A stretch of DNA of 64,000 nucleotides from Paracoccaceae bacterium (lineage in GTDB: Bacteria; Pseudomonadota; Alphaproteobacteria; Rhodobacterales; Rhodobacteraceae): positions 62,001-126,000 of the forward strand of contig JASBTX010000033.1 of the NCBI GenBank assembly GCA_030148225.1, in the 5' to 3' direction. Each line of letters starts with the position of its first letter. Positions within the stretch are counted from its first letter, which is position 1. Positions 17,119 to 24,846 of the stretch are shown piece after piece. Made by a program: the position numbers and the translations under genes. Under the pieces are notes generated by a model, which worked only from the letters and a program-made list of their open reading frames with translations, had not been told where the DNA came from and did no database searches.

Positions 17119-18141
17119 CTAGCGCCGCGCTGTCGCCGGATCGTGCATCGGCCACGCACGGAATTCAAACGGCACCCGCCCCTCGGTCCGATCCCTGAGC
17201 GGCGGCAGCCCGAAACGCGCGGAATAGGCACGGCTGAAATGTACTTGGCTGGCAAAGCCCGACGCGACGGCAATCTCGGACAACTTCATTTCCGTTTGCG
17301 TCACCAGTCCCCGCGCACGGTCCAGCCGGATATCACGGTAATACTGAACCGGCGATTTGTGCACATGCTGGCGGAATAACCGGCCCAGCTGACGCTGCGA
17401 AATGCCCAGCCGGGCGCATATTGCCGGAATGTTCAGCGTCGCCTCAAGATGCGATTCCATCAGGGCAATCGCGTCGCGCACGATCTGGGGTGTCGTGCGG
17501 CCAAAAGGCTCGGGTCCCGGCGGGTTTTGTGAAATACCCGGCCCCCGGACAAGTGGGTGAAACAGGTATCGTGCCGCCGCATTGGCAAGGTTTTCACCCA
17601 ATTCCTTGCCCAGCACCATCAGCGCCATGTCAGCCGCCGCCAGACCGCCACAGCATGTCATGATATTGCCGTCGACCGTGATCAGATCCTCGCTTGGGCG
17701 GATGTCGGGAAACAGCTCGGACAGGGCATCAAGATGTTCATAATGTACCGTCGCGGCCCGGCCGCTCAGCAATCCGCTGCGGGCAAGGATAAAGGCCCCC
17801 GTGTCCAGCGCCGCAAGCTGCGCACCGTGCCGCTGCCAGCTATGCAGGGCCATCGTGATCGCGCGCGAGTGATGGTTTTCCGGCGTCCAGCTTGATGACA
17901 CCAGTACAAGCTGTGGCCGATCATCCAGATGCGCCGCAAGTGGTGTGGTATCGATGCGAGCACCGTTACTGGTGGTCAGCGGTCCTCCGTCTGATGACAG
18001 GATATCCCAACGAAACCGCGCCCGGCCGGTCAGATAGTTGGCCGCCCGGAACGGATCCAGAAACCCGGCAGTTGCCGCGAGGTTAAAATAGGGCGTGGCC
18101 AGCACCAGAATGCGAAATGGCGTGTTCTCATCAGTGCTCAT
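17119..18141 (-). CDS. GlxA-family transcriptional regulator (DJ-1/PfpI-like plus AraC HTH)
   Basis: The 340-residue regulator has a class-I glutamine-amidotransferase-like sensor domain (about residues 10-190) and a C-terminal AraC/XylS double helix-turn-helix (about 220-325, including ISQRQLGRLFRQH and FASQVHFSRAYSARFGLPP). This architecture is that of GbdR, CdhR and relatives, which activate glycine betaine and carnitine catabolism. That agrees with its position convergent with the carnitine-dehydrogenase-like gene. The ATG at 18141 is preferred over an upstream TTG. Two TGGCCAA direct repeats spaced 20 bases lie over and upstream of the start. Inferred role: activator of the 10.3-17.1 kb operon. 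Confidence 0.9.
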   Translation of the reverse strand: MSTDENTPFRILVLATPYFNLAATAGFLDPFRAANYLTGRARFRWDILSSDGGPLTTSNGARIDTTPLAAHLDDRPQLVLVSSSWTPENHHSRAITMALHSWQRHGAQLAALDTGAFILARSGLLSGRAATVHYEHLDALSELFPDIRPSEDLITVDGNIMTCCGGLAAADMALMVLGKELGENLANAAARYLFHPLVRGPGISQNPPGPEPFGRTTPQIVRDAIALMESHLEATLNIPAICARLGISQRQLGRLFRQHVHKSPVQYYRDIRLDRARGLVTQTEMKLSEIAVASGFASQVHFSRAYSARFGLPPLRDRTEGRVPFEFRAWPMHDPATARR

Positions 18142-18167
18142 GGCCAATTACCGGCATATTTGGCCAA
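18141..18167. promoter_or_regulatory. TGGCCAA direct repeats at the AraC-type regulator start
   Basis: TGGCCAA occurs at 18141-18147 and again at 18161-18167. The 20-base spacing is about two helical turns, in the same orientation, as is common for AraC-family sites. The first copy overlaps the start codon of the regulator gene, so it could serve autoregulation. The evidence is only the repeat itself. Confidence 0.3.
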
Positions 18168-18226
18168 AAATGTAAATTCATCGGGCTGGCTACGCCGCAA
18201 AACCCGGATCATTTTGGCTCTGGTCT

Positions 18227-18250
18227 TTTTGTATCCATTTGGATACAAAA
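18227..18250. promoter_or_regulatory. Perfect palindromic operator upstream of the GntR gene
   Basis: The arms TTTTGTATCC and GGATACAAAA form a perfect 10-bp inverted repeat around an ATTT centre, 30 bases upstream of the GntR start codon. FCD-type GntR proteins bind short palindromes like this, so it is probably the autoregulatory operator of the adjacent gene. Confidence 0.65.
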
Positions 18251-18279
18251 TAAAGCGTTCAACCAGCAAAGACGAACGC

Positions 18280-18915
18280 ATGACTTCCGGAACGATTGGC
18301 GGTGACGCCTATCAACGCATTATCGCGTTGATAAAAAATGGTATATACCAGCCCGGTGACCGCCTGAGAGAAGAAGAGCTGGGCGAAAAGCTGGGCCTGT
18401 CACGTACGCCGATCCGCGAATCCCTGCGCAAGCTCGAGGCCGACGGCATCGTCGAACATCGCCCGCGTTCGGGCGCCGCGATCCGTCAGCTCAGCCATGG
18501 TGAGGTTGTTGAGCTTTACGAGATGCGTGCCGTATTAGAGCGCACCGCCGCCGAGATGGCAGCCCGTCACGGAACCGAGGCCGAGTTTGACGCACTGGCC
18601 GACCTGAACGAAGCCATCGCCAATGAACGCGCCAATCCTGCACAGGCCGCAGCGATTAATCAGAATTTCCACCGCGGTCTCTATCTGTCCTGCCGCAACC
18701 GGTTCCTGCTGGAATCAGCGCGGGCGCTCAATAATTCGCTGCTGTTGCTGGGGCCAACCACGTTCACCGATGCCGACCGCATTGATCTGGTCGTCAATCA
18801 GCATCAGGACATTATCGATGCACTGCGTCAGCGCGATACCTCTGCCGCGGGCCGGGCGGCGGAAATTCACCTTGGCACATCGCTCAGAACGCGGCTGGGG
18901 GCGATGTCGTCATGA
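18280..18915 (+). CDS. GntR-family transcriptional regulator (FCD type)
   Basis: The 211-residue protein has a winged HTH (about residues 8-75) with LSRTPIRESLRKLEADGIVEHRP, a near-consensus GntR recognition helix, and a C-terminal FCD domain with NQNFHRGLY and NQHQDIIDAL carrying the metal His residues. The frame is open upstream to 18160, but ATG at 18280 fits the family and leaves the palindrome at 18227-18250 in the promoter. It overlaps the AbrB-type membrane gene by 4 bases, so the regulator and that protein are co-expressed. It probably senses a substrate of the neighbouring catabolic block or of the coupled membrane protein. Confidence 0.92.
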   Translation: MTSGTIGGDAYQRIIALIKNGIYQPGDRLREEELGEKLGLSRTPIRESLRKLEADGIVEHRPRSGAAIRQLSHGEVVELYEMRAVLERTAAEMAARHGTEAEFDALADLNEAIANERANPAQAAAINQNFHRGLYLSCRNRFLLESARALNNSLLLLGPTTFTDADRIDLVVNQHQDIIDALRQRDTSAAGRAAEIHLGTSLRTRLGAMSS

Positions 18916-19940
18916 TGCCGATCCTCAACTCCTTTGTCATTGCCGCGCTGGGCGTCGTGGCGTTCCATCTGCTGGGGCTGCCGCTGCCATGGCTTTTGGG
19001 TCCGATCACCGCCTGTCTGGCGGCGGCGCTGATGGGTGTGCCGATGCGCGGTATCAAACCACTCAATGACAGCATGCGCACGATACTGGGGGTTGCCGTC
19101 GGCGCCACGCTGACCCCGGCCGTACTGGCGACATTTCCCGCCATGTGGACCACGCTGATTCTGGTGCCGCTGATGGTGTTCTGCATCGGCCTTGTCGGTA
19201 TTCCCTATTTCCGGCGGGTCTGGCGATATGACTTTTCCACCGCTTATTACGCGACGATGCCGGGCGGCCTGCAGGACATGCTTGTCTTTGGCGAAGAGGC
19301 CGGCGGCAATGTCCGCACCTTGTCGCTGATACATGCCACGCGGGTTCTGGTGATCGTTGTCGCACTTCCCTTTATCCTGAGGGGGATTTGGGACGCTGAT
19401 CTCAGCAACCCTCCCGGCGAACCTGCGTCCACATTGCCCCTGGGTGAGATGGCGCTGATGGTGGCCTGCGCCATTCTGGGCTGGCAGGTTGCGCGCTGGG
19501 TCGGATTGTTTGGCGCGTCAATTCTGGGCCCGCTGATTGCCACCGGTATCGTGGCCATGCTGGGCTTGCTGACGCACCGCCCCCCGGCCGAGGCGATCTG
19601 GGCGGCACAATTCTTCATCGGCATGACCATTGGCAGTAAATATGCCGGCATCACATTGTCCGAGGTGCGGCGCGATCTGGTGGCGGGGCTGGGTTTCTGC
19701 CTGCTGCTGATCATCCTGACGCTGATTTTTGTCGAGGTGATATACGGCTTTGGCCTCGCGTCGGGGCAAGAGGCACTGCTGGCCTTCGCCCCCGGAGGTC
19801 AGGCAGAGCTGACGGTTCTGGCGCTGATCGTCGGGGCCGACATGGCCTTTGTCGTGGCGCATCATCTGCTCAGGATATTCGTGGTCATCCTCGGGGCGCC
19901 TTTGGTCGCCCGCCTGTTTGGCCGGAATATGCAGGGTTAG
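18912..19940 (+). CDS. AbrB-type integral membrane protein (PF05145 family)
   Basis: The 342-residue protein has about ten hydrophobic segments in two similar halves, each with the LPWLLGP / ASILGPLIATG type motif and TMPGGLQDM in the middle. This is the AbrB/AmoA duplication family. Older databases call it a transcriptional regulator or an ammonia monooxygenase, but the sequence is plainly a polytopic membrane protein, probably a transporter of unknown substrate. It is coupled to the GntR gene by an ATGA overlap, and overlaps the convergent TetR gene by 4 bases. By context it may move a compound of the adjacent catabolic block. Confidence 0.82.
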   Translation: MMPILNSFVIAALGVVAFHLLGLPLPWLLGPITACLAAALMGVPMRGIKPLNDSMRTILGVAVGATLTPAVLATFPAMWTTLILVPLMVFCIGLVGIPYFRRVWRYDFSTAYYATMPGGLQDMLVFGEEAGGNVRTLSLIHATRVLVIVVALPFILRGIWDADLSNPPGEPASTLPLGEMALMVACAILGWQVARWVGLFGASILGPLIATGIVAMLGLLTHRPPAEAIWAAQFFIGMTIGSKYAGITLSEVRRDLVAGLGFCLLLIILTLIFVEVIYGFGLASGQEALLAFAPGGQAELTVLALIVGADMAFVVAHHLLRIFVVILGAPLVARLFGRNMQG

Positions 19941-20506
19941 GGCAGCGCCTCAGTTTTTGTCTCGTCGGGTACAAATTCTGTCGTCACGCTGAATAATTGC
20001 CTGATCTGCGCCTCGTATAGCGGGCCCTCGGGCGCGCCAATGCCCGGCAGCCGCAGCGATTTCTCGGCAACGCTCATCCCCAGCAACACGGCCGAAAACA
20101 TCGCCGCGCGTTCCTGACTCCCCAGGATTTCGGCAATCGGATCATTGAAATTCCGGCGATAGCATTCGCGGACCATGTCACCAACATCGGTGTCATGGGC
20201 ATTGGTCAAAAGCATCCTCAGCGATGAGGGTTCGGGCGTTTGCCTTGGCGTATATCGGCAAAGATCAACGATTGCCTCAACCAGTTCGCGCGGGGTCAGA
20301 CCCCGGATCGCCTCCACCTCTGTCATCTGATCCAGAGTCGCCTGAAACAGGCCCTGCTTGCTGCCGAAATAGCGCGAGATCAGGGCGATATCGACGCCCG
20401 CCTCGGACGCGACCTTGCGAACGGACACGTTGGAATAGCCGCGCTCCCAGAACAGGCGGCGTGCGGCTGCAAGCAGTTTTTCCTGTGTTGTCGGAGTGGT
20501 CGTCAT
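19937..20506 (-). CDS. TetR-family transcriptional regulator
   Basis: The 189-residue protein has an N-terminal TetR HTH (about residues 8-54: KLLAAARRLFWERGYSNVSV..VASEAGVDIALISRYFGSKQGLF) and a variable helical ligand domain. ATG at 20506 begins MTTTPTTQEK and fits the family; the frame is open further upstream through the operator region. It is divergent from an SDR gene, and two near-identical 16-bp palindromes lie between them. It therefore most likely represses both itself and the SDR. Confidence 0.92.
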   Translation of the reverse strand: MTTTPTTQEKLLAAARRLFWERGYSNVSVRKVASEAGVDIALISRYFGSKQGLFQATLDQMTEVEAIRGLTPRELVEAIVDLCRYTPRQTPEPSSLRMLLTNAHDTDVGDMVRECYRRNFNDPIAEILGSQERAAMFSAVLLGMSVAEKSLRLPGIGAPEGPLYEAQIRQLFSVTTEFVPDETKTEALP

Positions 20507-20536
20507 GCCCGCTGACTTAAGACAGAATTTTATCTC

Positions 20537-20552
20537 GTCAACAAGTGTTGAC
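20537..20552. promoter_or_regulatory. TetR operator copy 1
   Basis: GTCAACA-AG-TGTTGAC is a perfect palindrome with 7-bp arms, in the TetR/SDR divergent region. Its right arm overlaps a TTGACA hexamer at 20548-20553, which with TACATA at 20570 could form the SDR promoter. Binding here would block that promoter. Confidence 0.7.
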
Positions 20553-20579
20553 AGTTTGGACGTGACGACTACATAGCCC

Positions 20580-20595
20580 GTCAACAACTGTTGAC
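20580..20595. promoter_or_regulatory. TetR operator copy 2
   Basis: GTCAACA-AC-TGTTGAC is identical to copy 1 except for the central base and sits 43 bases (about four helical turns) further on. It lies 25 bases upstream of the SDR start codon. Two copies on the same helical face suggest cooperative binding by two dimers. Confidence 0.7.
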
Positions 20596-20620
20596 AGACT
20601 CTGAGCGAAAGGAATTCATC

Positions 20621-21397
20621 ATGTCAAACACAGCCCTGATTACCGGTGCGTCTTCTGGTATTGGCGCGGCTCTGGCGCGCTATCACGCCGCGCAGGGGGG
20701 TGACCTTATCCTGACGGCGCGGCGCGAGGCGCAGCTGAATTCCCTCAAGGCCGAGCTCGAGGATCGCTACAGGATCTCTGCCCATGTCGTCGCCCTTGAC
20801 CTGGGCCAGGATGGTGGTGCCGAGGCATTGATCCAGAAAATCGACGAGGCCGGTCTGAAGGTTGACATCCTGATCAACAATGCCGGTTTCGGTGGTCACG
20901 GGCTGCATATCGAGCGTGACATCGCGGCGGAAAAGGCCATGATCGCGCTAAACGTGACCGCGCTGGTCACGCTGACGCATGAATTCGGCCGGCGTATGGT
21001 GGCGCAAGGCGGTGGCAAGATCCTCAATGTCGGCTCGACCGCCGGGTTCATGCCCGGCCCGTTGCAGGCCACCTATTTCGCGACCAAGGCCTTCGTGAAC
21101 TCATTCAGTCAGGCCATCGATCAGGAATTGCGGGACAAGGGTGTAACCAGCACCGTACTGGCCCCGGGCTATGTCGAAACGGGATTCATGGAAGCCGCCA
21201 ACCTGGGTGGCACGAGCATGGTCGAGGGCGGCGGCAAATCTGCTGAAAGCGTAGCGAAACACGGCTATGACGCGATGTTGCGGGGCAAGCTCGTGACGAT
21301 CAACGAAGGCAGGCTGAGTTTTCTTCTGAACTGGGTCGTGCCGTTCATGCCGCGCCGGATGGCGCTGAAAATGGTGCAGAACATGCAGGCGAAGTAA
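20621..21397 (+). CDS. Short-chain dehydrogenase (SDR), TetR-regulated
   Basis: The 258-residue protein resembles the DltE/YqjQ-type group of SDRs. It has TGASSGIG (residues 8-15), NNAGFG, catalytic Ser in VGSTAGF and YFATK. A basic/hydrophobic C-terminal tail (LNWVVPFMPRRMALKMVQNM) may associate with the membrane. GAAAGGA lies eight bases before ATG. It is controlled by the divergent TetR gene through the operator pair. Relatives act on lipid-like or xenobiotic carbonyls, but the substrate is not known. Confidence 0.88.
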   Translation: MSNTALITGASSGIGAALARYHAAQGGDLILTARREAQLNSLKAELEDRYRISAHVVALDLGQDGGAEALIQKIDEAGLKVDILINNAGFGGHGLHIERDIAAEKAMIALNVTALVTLTHEFGRRMVAQGGGKILNVGSTAGFMPGPLQATYFATKAFVNSFSQAIDQELRDKGVTSTVLAPGYVETGFMEAANLGGTSMVEGGGKSAESVAKHGYDAMLRGKLVTINEGRLSFLLNWVVPFMPRRMALKMVQNMQAK

Positions 21398-21418
21398 ATC
21401 ACCCGCCACGCCCACAAC

Positions 21419-21450
21419 ACCTGCCCGCCCCGGTTCGGGGGCGGGTGGTT
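21419..21450. terminator. Bidirectional hairpin between SDR and tdh
   Basis: CCCGCCCC (21424-21431) pairs with GGGGCGGG (21438-21445) around a GGTTCG loop, and flanking ACC/GGT extends the stem. It lies exactly between two convergent genes, as expected for a shared terminator. There is no long T-run on either side. Confidence 0.5.
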
Positions 21451-22483
21451 ACCACGACATCACGACCTTGCCGGCCTCGCCGGAAATCATCGCGGCAAAA
21501 CCTTCTTCAAAATCATCGATGCCGATGCGGTGGGTAATCAGCCCGCTCAGGTCCAGCCCCGATTGCACCAGTGCGATCATCTTGTACCATGTCTCGTACA
21601 TCTCGCGGCCATAGATGCCCTTGACGTTCAGCATCTTGAAAATGATCTTGTTCCAGTCGACGGCAAAGGCGGTGGGCGCGATCCCCAAAAGTGCGATCTT
21701 GCCGCCATTGTTCATCTTGTCGATCATGTCGCGCATCGCCGGTGCCGCACCCGACATCTCGAGACCGACATCAAATCCTTCGGTCATGCCCAGTGCCTTC
21801 ATCACATCGGCCAGATCTTCGGTTCCGGCATCAACCACATGCTGAACCCCCATCTCGCGCGCCAGATCGCGCCGATAGGGCGAGATATCAGTGATCACCA
21901 CTTTGCGGGCCCCGACCTTTTGCGCAACCAGCGCCCCCATGATGCCGATCGGCCCCGCGCCGGTGACCAGCACATCCTCGCCCACCAGATCAAAGGACAG
22001 CGCCGTGTGAACGGCATTGCCAAAGGGGTCGAATATCGCGGCGATCTCGTCGGGAATGTCGTCCGGAATCGGGATGACATTGGTTTCGGGAATGCACAGA
22101 TATTCGGCAAATGATCCCGGCCGGTTCACCCCGACGCCCAGCGTGTTGCGGCAAAGATGCCCACGCCCCGCGCGGCAGTTCCGGCAGGTATTGCACACGA
22201 CATGCCCCTCGCCCGCGACACGTTGACCGATCCGGTATTTATTCGCTGCACGGCCCATATCGATGATCTCGCCGCAGAACTCGTGGCCCACCACCATCGG
22301 CACCGGCACGGTCTTGGCCGACCATTCATCCCAGTTCCAGATATGCACATCCGTGCCGCAAATCGCGGATTTCCGCACCTTGATCAGCACTTCGTCCGGC
22401 CCCGGTTCGGGCACGGGCACCTGCTGCATCCACAATCCCGGTTCGGGTCTGGCTTTGACGAGGGCCTTCATCTGGTTCGACAT
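21449..22483 (-). CDS. tdh: L-threonine 3-dehydrogenase
   Basis: The 344-residue zinc-dependent medium-chain dehydrogenase oxidises L-threonine to 2-amino-3-ketobutyrate with NAD+. The catalytic zinc residues are seen as ICGTDVH (Cys42) and GHEFCGEI (His67, Glu68). The structural zinc lobe is [15 protein letters not shown]. The Rossmann motif is [10 protein letters not shown]. Length and motifs match bacterial Tdh. It is the last gene of kbl - cysteine-synthase-like - tdh and begins 4 bases after the preceding stop, so the two threonine-to-glycine enzymes are co-transcribed. Confidence 0.96.
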   Translation of the reverse strand: MSNQMKALVKARPEPGLWMQQVPVPEPGPDEVLIKVRKSAICGTDVHIWNWDEWSAKTVPVPMVVGHEFCGEIIDMGRAANKYRIGQRVAGEGHVVCNTCRNCRAGRGHLCRNTLGVGVNRPGSFAEYLCIPETNVIPIPDDIPDEIAAIFDPFGNAVHTALSFDLVGEDVLVTGAGPIGIMGALVAQKVGARKVVITDISPYRRDLAREMGVQHVVDAGTEDLADVMKALGMTEGFDVGLEMSGAAPAMRDMIDKMNNGGKIALLGIAPTAFAVDWNKIIFKMLNVKGIYGREMYETWYKMIALVQSGLDLSGLITHRIGIDDFEEGFAAMISGEAGKVVMSW

Positions 22484-22487
22484 GATC

Positions 22488-23444
22488 TCATTCCTCCCAC
22501 AGATCGGTCGACAGGTATTTCAGCCCGCTGTCGCAGATCACGATGGCAATCGTTCCGCCACGCTCGGGACCATTCAGCAGTTCCAGCGCGGCGGCAAGGT
22601 TTGCGCCGCCGGAAAAGCCGCCAAATATGCCTTCGTGGCGCGCCAGCATCCGCGCGCCGTCCCGCGCCTGCGTACCGCTGACCGCGCAAAAACCTGACAG
22701 GTCATCCGGGTTCAGATGCGCGAGGTTCCCCATGGCATAGCCGCCGCCCTGAATCGGGTGATCGGGCCGCGAAATATCCCCGCCGGCAAGGATTTCCGCG
22801 CCTTCCGGCTCAACCCCGTAGCAATGCACGCCCAGCGGGGCAAAAAACCGTGCCGCACCCCCCAATGTCCCGCCGGAGCCGATGAAATCGCAAAACGCGG
22901 TCACGCCCTGGCCCGACTGCGCCCAGATTTCAGGGGCGGTGCCGGTGAAATGTGCCCGGGGATTGGCCGGGCGGGTAAACTGATCAGCGCGAAAGGCATC
23001 CCGTTCCCGCGTCAGCGCCTGCGCCCGTTCCTCGACCAGCGCCAGATCAGCACCCGTGACCTGACCGGGCTGCGATCCCGGTGACTGATCCACCAGCACC
23101 ACCTCGGCGCCCAGCGCCCGCATCATGCGCGCCCGCTCGACCGAGTTGCCACGGCTCATCACCGCGACAAAGGGATGGCCATAGATGCCGCAGACAATCG
23201 CCAACCCGGTGCCCATATTGCCCGAGGTCAGCTCAACCACTGTCTGACCCGGCGACAGCGTTCCGTCGGCGCGCGCATCCTCGATCACGCCGCGCGCTGC
23301 ACGATCCTTTTTCGAAAAACCGGGGAGAAGATAATCCAGCTTGGCCAGTATGCGCCCGTCAAATCCCAGATTGCGCCGGAGGCGGTGCAGCTCGACCAGC
23401 GGTGTGTCCTGCATCGCGGGAACGACGCTGTCCAGAACCGTCAT
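22488..23444 (-). CDS. PLP-dependent cysteine synthase family protein between kbl and tdh
   Basis: The 318-residue fold-type II PLP enzyme has the Schiff-base lysine in FSKKDRAA (about residue 46), the substrate loop TSGNMG and the phosphate loop GSGGTLGG. Compared with O-acetylserine sulfhydrylases (NPGGSVKDR, TSGNTG) the active-site sequences are altered (PGFSKKDR), so the function may differ from cysteine synthesis. It could be an ammonia-lyase, a beta-replacement enzyme or a racemase. It overlaps kbl by 4 bases and lies 4 bases before tdh, which ties it to threonine/glycine/serine metabolism. Confidence 0.85.
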   Translation of the reverse strand: MTVLDSVVPAMQDTPLVELHRLRRNLGFDGRILAKLDYLLPGFSKKDRAARGVIEDARADGTLSPGQTVVELTSGNMGTGLAIVCGIYGHPFVAVMSRGNSVERARMMRALGAEVVLVDQSPGSQPGQVTGADLALVEERAQALTRERDAFRADQFTRPANPRAHFTGTAPEIWAQSGQGVTAFCDFIGSGGTLGGAARFFAPLGVHCYGVEPEGAEILAGGDISRPDHPIQGGGYAMGNLAHLNPDDLSGFCAVSGTQARDGARMLARHEGIFGGFSGGANLAAALELLNGPERGGTIAIVICDSGLKYLSTDLWEE

Positions 23445-24631
23445 GCAATCAGCCCCATATCGCGACCGACCGCGATAAACGCATCAATGGCCCGGTCCAG
23501 TTCCGCTCGGGTCAATGCAGCGGACATTTGTGTGCGGATACGATCCTGCCCGCGTGGCACCACCGGAAAACTGAAAGGCGCGACATAGACCCCTTTGGCA
23601 TCCAGTCGCGCCGCCATCTCTTGTGCCAGCTTCGGGTCACGCAGCATGACCGGGATGATCGGATGCTCACCCGGCAACAGATCAAACCCTGCCGCGCCCA
23701 TCCGCGCCCGGAAATGCGCCGCGTGATCCATCAGCCTGTCACGCCGCGCGGTCGATGCTTCGAGCATGTCCAGAACCGCGATTGACGTTTCGGCAATGAC
23801 CGGCGCTAGCGTGTTGGAAAAAAGATAGGGGCGCGACCGCTGTCTGAGCCAGTCAACAACCTCTTTCCGGGCTGCGGTATAGCCGCCCGAGGCACCGCCC
23901 AGCGCCTTGCCCAGCGTACCGGTCACGATATCCACCCGCCCCATCACGCCGCAATGCTCGATCGAGCCACGACCGGTCGCCCCCATGAACCCGACGGCGT
24001 GGCTGTCATCGACCATCACCATCGCGTCATAGCGATCCGCCAGATCACATATCTCTTCAAGCAGGGCAATGTAGCCATCCATGGAAAAGACGCCATCGGT
24101 GGCAATCAGGCGAAAACGCGCATCCCCGGCGGCCTGCAACTGCGCCTCAAGCTCGATCATATCCGAATTTGCGTAGCGCAAGCGTCTGGCCTTGCAGAGC
24201 CGGACACCATCGATGATCGAGGCATGGTTCAGCGCGTCGGATATGATCGCATCCTCGGGCCCGAGCAGCGTTTCGAACAACCCGGCATTGGCGTCAAAGC
24301 AACTGGAATACAGGATCGTATCCTCGAACCCCAGGAACCGGGACAACCGCGCCTCCAGTTCTTTGTGTTCGGCCTGCGTGCCACAGATGAACCTGACCGA
24401 CGACATGCCATAACCCCACCGCGCCAGCGCCGCCTGTCCGGCTTTGACCAGATCGGGGTGATCCGACAGCCCGAGGTAGTTGTTGGCGCAGAGGTTGATC
24501 ACGGTTTCCCCGGTGCTCAGCCGAACCGTGCCCGATTGGGTGCTGTCGATAATGCGTTCGGTCTTGTAAAGGCCCGCATCCTTAAGCCCGGAGAGTTCCG
24601 AATTCAGATGTTCGATAAACGCGGCCGCCAT
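23441..24631 (-). CDS. kbl: Glycine C-acetyltransferase (2-amino-3-ketobutyrate CoA ligase)
   Basis: This PLP enzyme of the alpha-oxoamine synthase family has 396 residues. It cleaves 2-amino-3-ketobutyrate with CoA to glycine and acetyl-CoA, completing threonine breakdown with Tdh. [20 protein letters not shown] and the PLP-lysine motif [10 protein letters not shown] are clear. The start at 24631 has an excellent AAGGAGGGG ribosome binding site; the open frame further upstream is not coding. It is first in the kbl - cysteine-synthase-like - tdh operon. A long inverted repeat lies 38 bases upstream. Confidence 0.95.
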   Translation of the reverse strand: MAAAFIEHLNSELSGLKDAGLYKTERIIDSTQSGTVRLSTGETVINLCANNYLGLSDHPDLVKAGQAALARWGYGMSSVRFICGTQAEHKELEARLSRFLGFEDTILYSSCFDANAGLFETLLGPEDAIISDALNHASIIDGVRLCKARRLRYANSDMIELEAQLQAAGDARFRLIATDGVFSMDGYIALLEEICDLADRYDAMVMVDDSHAVGFMGATGRGSIEHCGVMGRVDIVTGTLGKALGGASGGYTAARKEVVDWLRQRSRPYLFSNTLAPVIAETSIAVLDMLEASTARRDRLMDHAAHFRARMGAAGFDLLPGEHPIIPVMLRDPKLAQEMAARLDAKGVYVAPFSFPVVPRGQDRIRTQMSAALTRAELDRAIDAFIAVGRDMGLIA

Positions 24632-24668
24632 GTCCCCTCCTTGCATGTCTTGTCCCCACACTAGCAGA

Positions 24669-24694
24669 GGCCGGTTTGGGGAAACAAACCGGTC
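24669..24694. promoter_or_regulatory. Inverted repeat upstream of kbl
   Basis: CCGGTTTG (24671-24678) and CAAACCGG (24685-24692) are perfect 8-bp arms around GGGAAA, extendable by two pairs on each side with one G-T. It lies in the divergent region between kbl and the sulfatase-like gene. It could be an operator for kbl or a leader hairpin. Confidence 0.45.
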
Positions 24695-24723
24695 GCGCGG
24701 TAGGTCTGGTAATTTCACGGTAA

Positions 24724-24739
24724 TGGACACTATTGTCCA
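24724..24739. promoter_or_regulatory. Second palindrome in the kbl / sulfatase-like divergent region
   Basis: TGGACA-CTAT-TGTCCA is a perfect 6-bp inverted repeat about 100 bases upstream of the sulfatase-like gene start and 93 bases upstream of kbl. It is different in sequence from the repeat at 24669. Candidate operator only. Confidence 0.35.
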
Positions 24740-24846
24740 GAATGCCAAGGGCTATCTTTATACTGCGCAATTCACGGTTGGCGCAGGGTCTGAATTCGGG
24801 CAAGTTTCGCCAGACCGGTATGACAAAAGGCGGGGGTCCGGAACAC

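Noticed and set aside
8755-19940. Recent horizontal transfer of the catabolic block
   Set aside because: No mobile elements, flanking repeats, broken genes or evident shift in base or codon use mark its borders. It may still be accessory, but the sequence alone does not show transfer.
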